64,000 bases of DNA from Angiostrongylus vasorum (taxonomy: Eukaryota; Nematoda; Chromadorea; Rhabditida; Metastrongylidae), in NCBI GenBank assembly GCA_018806985.1, contig JADANN010000404.1, positions 620,001-684,000 of the forward strand, read 5' to 3'. Below the pieces are notes generated by a model. That model saw nothing but the letters and a program-made list of their open reading frames with translations, ran no database searches and was not told where the DNA came from. Position 1 is the stretch's first letter. Every line of letters begins with the position of its first letter. A program made the translations under genes and the position numbers. Positions 54,226-64,000 of the stretch are shown piece after piece.

Positions 54226-55059
54226 TTAGAAGTATTTTATTTCTTCTTCTGTCTTCCAACCGTTCACATACTTATAGTCTATTCCGGGCATGTCGACTTC
54301 CGTAATTTTCATTCCGTGATTCACAAATTTTGTAGTTTCGGATACATCTGATTGACAGAAGCCACAAGCACAAACCTTGTAGGTGAAGATAAATGAGGAA
54401 GAAATCATTCTATTAGGACTCAGTCTACTCTTCTTCTCGTCCATTTGTCGCCGATTCTCTTCACTATATGACCGGTCCACTTTTGTTTCGTCTTCGACGT
54501 GCATTCTCTAGGATCTAGAAGACGAGATAGTTTTTCGAATATTTAACTTCAATATTTGGTTCGAGCTTGTGTGCTTGTCAGCTGGATATCAGAAGACACC
54601 AATCGAACGCTCTGCAAGTTGCGTAACGCTCCACACTTCTTGTGTACAATTCTTGACATGGTTGGTATCAGTCCACGTTTTGGTTTTATAACAACAGGGA
54701 AAACCGTTGCAAACACTTCCTGTATTTTATCTAGATCACTGGCATCAGCGATCACTATTATTCTTCCTATATTATTCCTCTTTTGCACAATTGCTTCGTT
54801 ATATCATTATGAATGTAAATTGAACGCATTTCGATCTTTGAGCGATGCCAATTCTTCACTGATACTGTACGAAAAGGTGGCGTACCGTTGAAGGCGACCA
54901 CATAACTTTTTTGGCAGAAACTTTTTCATCAACATATGTGCCTTCAATTTTAATTTTTAATTCCAATTGGGTTACTTCAATAAATAACCTGATGGCGTAG
55001 CCATGTCGGACTCCACTTGATGCAACTACAATACTGGGTCGATTGAAGAGTCGCATCAC
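54226..55059 (-). CDS. Unrecognised three-exon gene
   Basis: Three coding-like blocks occur in order on the minus strand. The first starts near 55059 (RLFNRPSIVVASSGVRHGYA, then EGTYVDEKVSAKKVMW) and probably ends at a GTACGC donor after SPST. The second, about 54560-54775, reads GRIIVIADASDLDKIQEVFA, then VVIKPKRGLIPTMSRIVHKK. The third, 54226 to about 54510, reads HVEDETKVDRSYSEENRR, then CACGFCQSDVSETTKF and GIDYKYVNGWKTEEEIKY, and ends in TAA. The residue patterns look constrained, with alternating beta-strand-like stretches and a Cys-rich CxCGFC block. Exact splice sites and the start remain uncertain. I do not recognise the family. Confidence 0.45.
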
Positions 55060-55079
55060 CGTGGTGTAGTTGTGATAGC

Positions 55080-57900
55080 AGTAGGTTAGAGGGTTTGTGT
55101 AGCATTGGTAGACTCTTTTTTTTTATATGCGCTGGCAGAATAACATAAGATTCGACGCTGTTTAGTAGTTTTCCTCACTTGGGAAAGAAGCGATACAAGA
55201 AACAAGGGGGTATCCTTTGAAATTCTGCTAACCTAACTGGTTGAGTTCCAAACAAAGTTCTTGAAACGCGCGATGGAAAAGTCTTCATAGGAGCATTGTA
55301 CGACGCACTTAATGCGAAAACCGGACGATAATGCTTAGAATCGTTCAGCCATCCTCAAGTGGAGCAGCCGTTCGGAAGGCTCTTCATCGCTTTGAGTTTT
55401 TTTCTCTTTGGGGTTATGAGTTGAGAGAAGTGTAGCGAATTTTAATATTAAGATTTGCATCTCTAGTTCCAAAGAACTGAGTAGCAATGACGGGAAGGGA
55501 GGGAGTTCTAAAGGTTGCTCTTGGTAGCATATTGGCCTGCGGAGAAGAGAAATCGAGACCGTTTTGCTTCAAGTGGTACTTTTTTATCTAAAAAAACGTA
55601 ATGGAACGAGAAAGATTGCAATGGAACTCCCCCATTATATTATTGCAGATCAGTAGGAACAGTTGATGTATCTCAAATTCGCTCGTCAGGGGGTAACCAT
55701 TAGACGATTACTTTCCGAGAGGCGGTCTCTCATTTTAAGCTTTTCCACAAAGATTTTCTGCGGCTGCCACTTACTATTGCCCTTGTTAGGCGTATTAGAG
55801 TACGGCTAAGCTTCAGATGACTTCTGTTCTTTAGCAACTCCTTGGCAGTCTTGAAGATGTGATCTGGACCTTTTTATTGCAGAAATGGAGCGTGATCAAT
55901 ACAGTTTTAAGTCCTTTGGTGAACAACGTTTAAACATCGTTCAGGTTCTTCCTTTCCTGCCGATCAGACAGGAAAGGGACGTATTCAGAATGTCCACAGG
56001 CGACTATTTCTTTTGGAAAGAGAAATTTCCGTGAAGGAGACGCTCTGCTCAAGAGACGGCTTCTATTTTCATTCCGATCTTCTTTCTAAAGTTTTTGTAA
56101 TCCCATCCACATCCGACGGCATATCACAACTTCCCGCAGAAATATGCGGTACGAATTTTTAAACGAGCTTCTTATCGATGACCATTTCCAGTAACTAGGC
56201 GTAGAACACAACTAATTTACCATTTCTTGCATAGTCCGATCAATAAAAACTGACGATCCTCTTTGGATGAGTAGATTGGAGGCAGAGGATGGCTAGTAAA
56301 GCAATCTCGAGTGAGTCGACGAAATTCCTAACGGAAGAGCCAACGACAAAGTCTATGCCACTAAGATTTTATCTGATGATGTCACTTTTACTGTGCGCGA
56401 TACCCAGAGGCATTTATTGATGACTGAGGCAGCGTTCACAACTCCTCACTATAAGCACTAAGGGATCCAGGAAGATCGGAAAGAGTCTTACCACTTTGCA
56501 ATTACGTTTTTTCCAGAACGGTGGCGTGGGCAAGACACAGGTAAACTGTGGTAGCATTGGCAATAGTAGCAAGATTTAATAACGACTTGCTTAAGAGCTC
56601 ACATATGAAATCCACAAACTTCTTTTATGATCCAACATCACACATTGGTGGATCCCAGCACGTGTTCCACTCTATCCTTCTTTTTTTCGCGTCTATCACC
56701 CATAAATGCCTTCGGATGTGAATTCGGCTACAACTTTGTTTTGGTGTTCCATATGGATGTCGTCGAATGTTGATTGAATCAATTCTCCCTGTAACCCTTG
56801 CATAACCGTGCAAGAGCATTCTCAGGTCATCACTGTCTTTGTGAATCGGATGGACCTCTTTCCATACAAATCTGCTACCAATTCCTCACCCCAATAGGGA
56901 TGGGAAGCTTGGTTGGCCGGGTGGAATCAAACCAGGGCTTTGGGCTTATTGAACAGTGTCACCGCTCTACTTGTGGCGCTGTCTTCAAAGTATGAGAAAG
57001 AAAAAAAAATCCAACTATCTAAGCCAGAATACTTCAAGGATAAGCTCAATGTTAACTTACATCCCTCCTTTCTTTGTTTTGCCATTCCTGCTTGAAACTT
57101 GATGAGTTTGTATGTTGGACTAAAACAACTCATTTTTACAAGGAACTGATATTTCTATCTTAGGACAATCTATATCCTAGTATCTCTTAAAAGCCTGTAG
57201 ATTTAAACATCGTAGCAGCCTTATTTTTGTTAATTATTACCTGGAATTATTCCAGAAACGAAATGATGTGATCTACAATACTTTTCTAAGATTAGAGTGC
57301 CGAAAAACATTTATTTGTACAGTACAATCATAAACAGTTAACTGTTAGTGGGTCTACAAATCAATGTTAAATTATTGAAGACATTCCAAATTCATCAACT
57401 ATGAATGAAAACGATGATTACTTAGAATTAGAGTCGAGGAAAAATCTTCGTATTGTTACTAGAATTCTCAGCCAAGACAAAAAAAAACAGCGAATTGATA
57501 AATCGATGGTCTCCTTTGAGCCATAAGGTCAAAATGTAAGGTCAAACATGCCTTTAGTCACCTACGAATGGAGTAAAATGCGTGGAGTATATATTAGGGA
57601 TTGACTAACGTCAAATCATCGCCTCATACGCTTCTGATCATTTGTTGTCCATTATTAATCTTCCCAAAGCAGATAACTCACCGGAGTAAACAGTACCGAG
57701 TGATGATAAACGATCCAAGCTCTTGAATTTCTAGTCGACTTAGAAGATTACCAACACGAAATACTTCTCGTACTGTGTTCTCGGTTGTTTGGTATGAGAG
57801 CTTAAAAAGACAATGTAACAAGCTTGTTTATGATAACATGAGTATTTCCAATATGTACCCTTATTCCACCATTCGATTTTTGTCTTACTGGAAAATTTTA
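55080..57900. other. No recognisable gene; weak SINE-like remnant near 56820-56990
   Basis: About 56820-56990 on the minus strand has a B-box-like 'tggtttgattccacc' and partial similarity to the SINE middle ('aattggtagcagatttgta'). It is too diverged to assign firmly. A 9-bp stem (CCTTTCCTG / CAGGAAAGG) lies near 55950-55980. Nothing else was supported. Confidence 0.35.
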
Positions 57901-57906
57901 TAAGAC

Positions 57907-58185
57907 CTAAAGGAGAAAGCTATCCATGTTGATCAGTCCCTGAAGCTATGCATTCGACTTCATAAGCATCGTAATGAGTGACTAGAAGCATATCCAGCCT
58001 ATACAATGACTCGCGATGGCCTACCGATGTATCGAGTTAGTGCTGCTATCTTCCCAAACAAGTCTGGTACCCATTTGACGACACCGGAGGCATGGAAGGC
58101 TTAGTGAGCCTGGGGCGCGAAATCAACCCTTGATCTTATGTGCATTGCAGAGCGTCTCTAACCACTGCGCTATAAGCGAATAGCT
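57907..58185 (-). mobile_element. tRNA-derived SINE, moderately diverged
   Basis: A reverse copy with the head 'agcgcagtggttagaga' at the right and 'agctttctccttta' at the left end. Confidence 0.78.
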
Positions 58186-58289
58186 CTACACTAGCCAAAA
58201 TTCCTTTAAGCATAGATTTCCACAGTGGAAATAACGAGGATCTGAGATTTACAGAAATCAAATTGGTGGGATACGGACTAGCTAAAGGG

Positions 58290-58575
58290 AGCGCGTGACG
58301 CAGTGGTCGGAGGCGACCTGCAACCCACACATGGGATCGATCCCCGCGCCCCTGGTCCGCCAAGCCTTCCATCCCTTCGCGGTCCACAAATTGGTACCAG
58401 ACTGGTCTGGGAGGATGGTAGCACTGGCTGGGATACATCGGTAGGCGATCGCGAGTCATTGTAAAGGCCAGATATGCATTCAGTCACCTCTAACGGTGTT
58501 TAATGAAGTCGAGTGCATGGTACATTCCTCAGGGATTGATTACAGACCAACGCTTTATCCCTTGTCCTTTCATCG
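58290..58575 (+). mobile_element. tRNA-derived SINE
   Basis: A full-length copy with box A 'gacgcagtggtcggagg', box B 'gatcgatcccc', the family body and a tail of CTTTATCC/TTGTCC repeats. It lies about 100 bp from the reverse copy at 57907, giving a head-to-head pair. Confidence 0.85.
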
Positions 58576-58767
58576 TGGTGATAGAGCGTCCCACATTTCT
58601 AAGCATAACTCCAGTAACAATTTTAGTATCCGTGTGTCCGGGAACTGAATTTTCATAGAGTATTACACAGTAAGAATTGCTTGTTGTTTAGCTCTTGTTA
58701 CAGCATCTATGGTGTGATCAACTGAGTACAAAAGATATGACAGGAGAGCTCTAAATAGCAAAAGGAA

Positions 58768-59121
58768 TCAGCAAAAAACGAAATAATTTGGAAGCAGAAT
58801 GTAATGATTTTTTCTCAAATTGAGCAGTGCACTCAGTGCACACCCTTGCAAGACTAATGTACTATTTGGTAACATTCTACAAATCTTCCACTCTGCATGC
58901 GATGTAACAGCCTTGCCCACATCACTCCATGGTGGAGTCTGCTCATCTTCAACATCGCACTTTGGGTGCACGTTATGATCTAGGCAGACTGTTTTGTAAT
59001 GTCGGAAACGTATCAATATCCACCCATTCCTAAACAGTTCATAAGAAGTTCTGGGCAGTCTAAAAGGTTTGCCATTTAGTTGCAAACACGATTCTTTTCG
59101 TCGGTCTTTGCACTTCCACAA
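58768..59121 (-). CDS. Hypothetical Cys-containing open frame
   Basis: A 117-codon frame (WKCKDRRKESCLQLNG, then YKTVCLDHNVHPKCDVEDEQ and EWKICRMLPN) has a balanced composition unlike the surrounding AT-rich DNA. No start context, domain or splice partner was found. It may be one exon of a larger gene. Confidence 0.3.
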   Translation of the reverse strand: MWKCKDRRKESCLQLNGKPFRLPRTSYELFRNGWILIRFRHYKTVCLDHNVHPKCDVEDEQTPPWSDVGKAVTSHAEWKICRMLPNSTLVLQGCALSALLNLRKNHYILLPNYFVFC

Positions 59122-59129
59122 TGACTTGA

Positions 59130-59660
59130 CTCCTTTTAGCTGAGCTATTGTGGTCGCTGTTCTTCGTCCTGCTTAACCAGTCAACTCATTACAGAAGTCA
59201 TCCCTTCCTCTTGTTAACGTTATCCACAGAACTCTTCCAAGAATTCCATTATCTATGGAACACAATGAGACGCTCATGAGTTGTGTCCTAATATTACCTA
59301 ATCTTCCATTCTTCTCTTCCCGCCTATTTAATGATCTGTCCATAATTTTCCGTCTGATTTAAAGTTTCTATTTGAGCCTAGAAATTTTATTCAGTCAAAA
59401 AAGCACTTTAACCGAAAAACAAGTTGGGCTGATATATGGATGCAATTAAGCCTTCTTACCGGGATTTTGGCCAAAAGTAGCATGAGTTTCTTGTGAGTAA
59501 CGACCGTGCGAGGATCGATTGCTTTCAGAAAACACCGTCTGCCAATGATGTCGACGATTGCCGTAATATTCTAGAGAGAACTTTAACGTTTGCATTTCCT
59601 ACTTATGAATCCTGTGCGAAGATTCGCTCAATAAAAAGTTTTTTAAGAAAATTCTATTGC
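59130..59660. other. No recognisable feature
   Basis: No supported exon or identified repeat before the signal-peptide exon. Confidence 0.35.
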
Positions 59661-59672
59661 TGCGCTCACTCC

Positions 59673-59753
59673 ATGCGACAGTTTTACATAGCGTTGTATT
59701 GTTTTATACTATTACTACTCCTTGGATCTCTTTCACAAGGGGATATCAAGCCG
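59673..59753 (+). CDS. Candidate first exon encoding a signal peptide
   Basis: ATG starts MRQFYIALYCFILLLLLGSL, followed by SQGDIKP. This is a short basic start, a long hydrophobic core and a plausible signal peptidase site near the SQG. It ends in phase 0 at CCG|GTTAGT. The frame is also open upstream, so another start is possible. The next exon is not visible because an RTE LINE begins within about 15 bp. Confidence 0.42.
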
Positions 59754-59764
59754 GTTAGTTGTGA

Positions 59765-62700
59765 GGCAACCTAGTGTTCCTGAGTGGCTGATAGGGTATT
59801 AATCGCGGACCAAAAAGCGACCTTATGCTTCCCAGAGACGCAAACGGACCTAGGAGATGGACTCCATCGTATTGCTGCGCAGATTTGGCACGTACCTTCT
59901 GTATTTACAAGTACGTATTCATGCATGCGTGCGTATATGTGTTCTCGTTCACGTGGATTGCATTCTACGAGCCAGTTCGGCCAAAAGTCTGCAACCAAGT
60001 AACAGGGAATTATATGGGAGGCGGTTAGGAGTCAGACCTCACAAATAAGCTCCTTCTGTACTGTGTTATAGCTCAGCATGCTATACGTTGGTATCAAAAA
60101 GCTAAACATAGTAGAATGAACAGGCCCCGTTCCTCTGACCACGAAGGAGCCCCTGTATACCAGCGTTGAGGGAGACGAGTACGGAGAAGCTGCTAAAGTC
60201 TCAGAGCCATTCCACGCTGCCTAAATCGCAAATGACAAGGCGACGATCTTTACCTACAAAGCACACACACTTGCATCTGAATCCTCGATTGAAGACTTGA
60301 TTATGCAGATAAGAAAGAGAAAGTACGACGTCATCGCAGTGGCTGAGACCAGAAGGCGCCACCCATTCAACGGGTTCTGCGACACCGGAGAAGAACTGTT
60401 TCTCGGAACCACATCACAGTAGAGGAGTCGATGGCGTCGGCGTCCTCGTCAACACGAGTTTGTCCATGAACATTGATTCATTCGATTAACTAGCAACCTG
60501 AATCGGACGTTAACTGTTTAAAAGAAGTGAATCAATACCGGCTTTAACAATCTTTGTCGTTTACGCACTGATATCAAGCTGTGGCTATGAAGAATTCGAA
60601 GAGTTCTATATGGACTTGGAAATTTTCTACAGAGAAGGCAACACGTTTTTCAAGGTGGTCGTTGGAAGTCTTAACGCCAAGATTGGACCCAGAAGAACAT
60701 CTGAAGAACGACACACTGGGATCTACTGATTAGAATGGAACGATCAAGGTAAGCCGCTGTCTGACTTTATCGTGACGACCAAAACTCATTCATTGTAACT
60801 CGCTATTCCAGAGCCACCTTTCTCAACGCTGAACGTGGGAGACTTCCAGTGGAGAGTACCATAAGGAAATAAACAACACCATAGTAAGTCGAAGGTTTTG
60901 CCTCAGTGATGTCACTGTTGTCCAAAATTCTACACGAAATCAGACCATAGCCTCCTCGTGCAAGACTTCATTTCCCGCGGAAAGGAGAAAATACCACTAA
61001 ACAAATCGCAAAACCACCACAACCTGGGATTTATTCAGTTCATTAGCCGGCTGTTGAAAAGATGCCGTTCTCCATAACACCGACGAGGAATACTACGGGC
61101 TCATTCAACATCTTCACGTTAGCATATGGAAGATGAGAGTTCAAAAGTCACCAAGAGATGTGCGCCTCCAGAAATACTCAAGCTGATTCGTCAGCGTGCA
61201 ATCGCACGAGCTACAGGCAATTGCCAACTCACGTTCAAATTTGCAAAACAATGGAGACAGGCGCTAAAAAGAAGATCTTAAAGAGAGAGAGCAACAGTTA
61301 TGGTCGAAGGTGCAGAGGTTGGCAAAAGCATTCGCCTTCCAGAAAAGCGATGGAGAAAATCATTCACCATTACAACTCGGATCTTTTCAACAGCCGCATC
61401 CTTCTCTTATGTGAAATAAAGGACGGAAATGTCGTCCCACTGGGTGTCCCTTTCGAAATCTGACATGCTATTTCGTAGTGAAGAACAACACTAGGTCCGG
61501 AGAGGATAAGTTGTGAACACCTGGAAAACCTTCCACCAACCCTCATACACATATTGCCTCGGCTGTTCACAAATTAACTCTCTGAATGCAAGGTCCCTAC
61601 TCAGTAGAAGACGAGCAAGACCGTGTTGTTGTTCAGGAAGGGTGACCTGCACGATTTCGGCAACTATCGCCCAATCTGCTTGCTGTCTTTCGTCTACAAA
61701 CTTTTCCCTCGAGTCCTAGGTAGCGGTGACAAAACAGCGGAGCAAGGACAGCCATATGAGCAAGTAGGGTTTCGAAAAGGATTCAGTGCGATAGACCATA
61801 CCCACACGATAACGCGACGCATTGAAGTGTCGTGTGAGCACAAAAGATCGATCTGTCTCACTTTCATCGATTTAAAGAAGGCTTTTAACTCAGCCGAGAT
61901 CGAAGCAGTCATGGAAGCCCTGAACAGTCAAGGAGTCTCTACTCAATATATAAAGATTCTTCGTGACCTGCATAAGAATTTGGCAACCAGGGCATCACGA
62001 TTCTACATCGGTATTAACATCGACGTCAAAAGAGGGGTTAGGCGAGGCGATACCATCTCGTCAAAATTATTCACCGCCACCCTCGACAACATTGAGCATT
62101 GGAATGAGATAATAGGGCAATGAAAATTGATGATTAGAAATTACACTATTTTAGCTTTGCTGATGACATTGTTCTTATAATACTAGTCATTAACTAAGTG
62201 GAACAAATGCTAAGCGACTTTGATAACTGTTGTGGAAGGATTGGTTTTCGACGAAATCTCAAAAAAAGACGATGTTCATGAGGAACGGATTGGTTTCGTA
62301 AGCTCCATTCAGCCTCAGTAGTGCGAATGTCTGCGAATATTCCAACTACGTCTATTTTAGACGGAAAATAAGCATGATGAGCGACTTAGCTCTCGAGTTG
62401 AGCAGGTGGAAGCGAGCTGCTTAGGGAGCAACCAAAAGCATCAACGTTATAGGGAACAGAACAAAGAACACCCTGAGTCCATGCCCACCTTTTCGACTCA
62501 ACGGGACTTCCTGCCTTAACGTAAGCGTCAGAAACCTGGTCGCTGAGTAAGCAAGATGAATGGTCGCTCGGTGTTAGTGAACGTGAAATCGAAAGAACGA
62601 TGCTTGGAGTATCCTATATTCCGCAAGTAAGGGAAGGAATCCGGACCACAACGGCGATCAGAATTCTCATACGCCGTTCTATACGCCAAAATGTCGAAGA

Positions 62701-63030
62701 TATGGTGTGCCGAAATGAGTTTGGTAGATGACCGATGGACAGGAGCCGTTAGTAAGTGGATTCCCTCAGAATGTCAAACGTACTTCAGGAAGGTCACCAA
62801 ACCGATGGTCATAATTCTTCACCAAAACCCTAGAAGAAGTATTTGATGTTCAACAAGTCTCCAGAGTGAGCGGAACCCATAGGGTTATTCCCGACTGTGG
62901 CAAGGAAAAATGGTACATATACTGGCGCCGGCTCCAGCCACTCCACCATCAACGGGACGAAAGGTGGTGCAGGTGTCATTATTACTATTGTTGTTGTTAT
63001 GGCATAAAGTGTCTAACCTTCTTGAAATCG
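59765..63030 (+). mobile_element. RTE-type LINE, copy 2, defective
   Basis: The 5' leader matches copy 1. The endonuclease start (LASESSIEDLIMQIRKRKYD, then the catalytic-Glu block AETRRRHPF) lies at about 60250-60420. Reverse transcriptase is best seen at 61623-62123: NYRPICLLSFVYKLF, VGFRKGFSAIDH, FIDLKKAFNS, GVRRGDTISSKLF. The FADD active-site block survives near 62155 in another frame, and a WYIYWRRL-like C-terminus lies near 62915. Multiple stops and frameshifts make it inactive. Confidence 0.9.
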
Positions 63031-63059
63031 TGAAGAAATATAGACGGTCGATTGGTTCT

Positions 63060-63450
63060 AAGCCTTGGAACTTCAATTTTTTTCATATAACTGAAATAAC
63101 TTAAATTAAAATTGATGTCGAAGAATTTTCTTGTACGCATTCCCTATTAGGCTGTGACTATGGTACGCTGATTGTCATTGGTATTGTTGAGTGCGTTTTT
63201 ATTGAGAAATAATGGAAGTAGTGATTGATACTTTTGTTTAAAAATGATTAACATCTGAGACAGAAGTTTTTCGGGAAAATATTTTGGATCGTATTCGATT
63301 CTTTTGCTTGAAGAAAGCGCTGAACAGATCTCTTTCAGCCATTGCATGAAGTGAAGCAGCAACAGTTTTCCTAGTTTGCCTTAGTCGATGACTACATCGC
63401 ATTGAGAGTACGAAGTGCTATGTACCATTGACGCGCATCATGTCGTCTGA
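63060..63450. other. No recognisable feature
   Basis: AT-rich sequence after the LINE 3' end. Confidence 0.35.
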
Positions 63451-63454
63451 CGTA

Positions 63455-63525
63455 GACAAAGACGTTGAAACGTTAGCCGAATAGTAAATACTTGGTAACC
63501 ACCTCGTGCTAGCCTATCAATGAAA
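63455..63525 (+). repeat. Right-end fragment related to the 30.6-kb foldback element
   Basis: 'cttggtaaccacctcgtg' and the following 'tagcctatcaatgaaat' resemble the right end and flank of the element at 30558-30801. Confidence 0.4.
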
Positions 63526-63859
63526 TAAGGTATATTGATCATTCATACCGAGGTTATTAATTGGAACAACGGCTTACAATTGCATTGACTAAGTTTCCCT
63601 TTCTTCCCGTCCAGTGCAAGAGCAGCCCGATGAGTTCTACTCTCTCTTGCGACACGATGAGCATCACAGTTTTCTTCCATGATCTTCCCAAACAAGGTGT
63701 TCCTTTTACAATGACGCACTTGATATTTAGCTGAGATTAGTCGCTAACTACTGTCACACGTATCAGATCCATCTAATGTTTTACATCTTGCTGTAGCTGC
63801 ATCTTCTATCCTTGATTGTCTATATAGGTCAGAAAATTAGATTCTCTCTCTTTGATTTG

Positions 63860-64000
63860 TCAGGCAGGAGATACCGCAAGGATTACCTTCAGTAGCGTGT
63901 TCTATAACCCAGACATTTTTTTTCATGCTGCTTGCGTAACTTCTAGGTTTCCAAGGCGTCCTCTAAAGCAGAAAGAACTGCTGAGCAGAAAAAGTGGTCA
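63860..64000 (-). mobile_element. RTE-type LINE fragment running off the window
   Basis: 'tgttctataacccagac', 'tgctgcttgcgtaac' and 'gcagaaagaactg' align in order with the 3' coding region of RTE copy 1 at 14690-14810. Only this end is visible. Confidence 0.6.

Overview
This window looks like nuclear DNA from a nematode, most likely a strongylid related to hookworms (inferred from sequence style, not from any search). The coding exons are short, separated by introns that mostly begin GT and end TTTCAG-like, and the interspersed repeats include RTE-type LINE copies of the kind I associate with Ancylostoma and Necator. No prokaryotic gene structure, CRISPR array, plasmid or phage feature is visible.

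The best-supported gene is a complete hamartin (TSC1) homologue on the minus strand, 22966 down to 11030. I resolved it into 22 firm exons plus one tentative micro-exon; together they stay in frame for about 1032 codons. Two regions are diagnostic: the N-terminal HEAT-like core and the coiled-coil region that in other animals binds tuberin. C. elegans is widely reported to lack TSC1 and TSC2, so an apparently intact hamartin gene in a nematode is the main biological finding. Intron 3 has a GC-AG boundary. Intron 20 (5.9 kb) is a nest of retroelements.

Left of hamartin, 1.8-4.6 kb holds minus-strand exons of an unrecognised protein with membrane and coiled-coil segments. A dead mariner transposase lies at 5.4-6.3 kb, AAT microsatellites at 7.0-7.4 kb, and orphan exons at 9.0 and 10.7 kb. 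A candidate divergent exon lies at 23.2-23.4 kb, just upstream of hamartin.

From 24 kb to the right end the window is mostly repeats with a few small genes. Two short retroposon families recur. One is a tRNA-derived SINE of about 280 bp with a TTTATCC tail. The other, here called family B, is about 385 bp long and ends in AAGT/ATCC repeats; several copies keep 10-14 bp target-site duplications. Between 34.66 and 41.67 kb a 3.5-kb segment is duplicated in tandem. The family B copy at the junction is a chimera of the two outer copies, so the duplication arose by recombination between B elements. It duplicated a 79-aa two-exon gene that has a paralogous exon at 49.0 kb. A 334-bp foldback element lies at 49.7-50.06 kb, other small exon-like genes at 44.3, 52.1-53.0, 54.2-55.1 and 58.8 kb, and a defective RTE LINE at 59.8-63.0 kb, adjoining a putative secreted-protein first exon.
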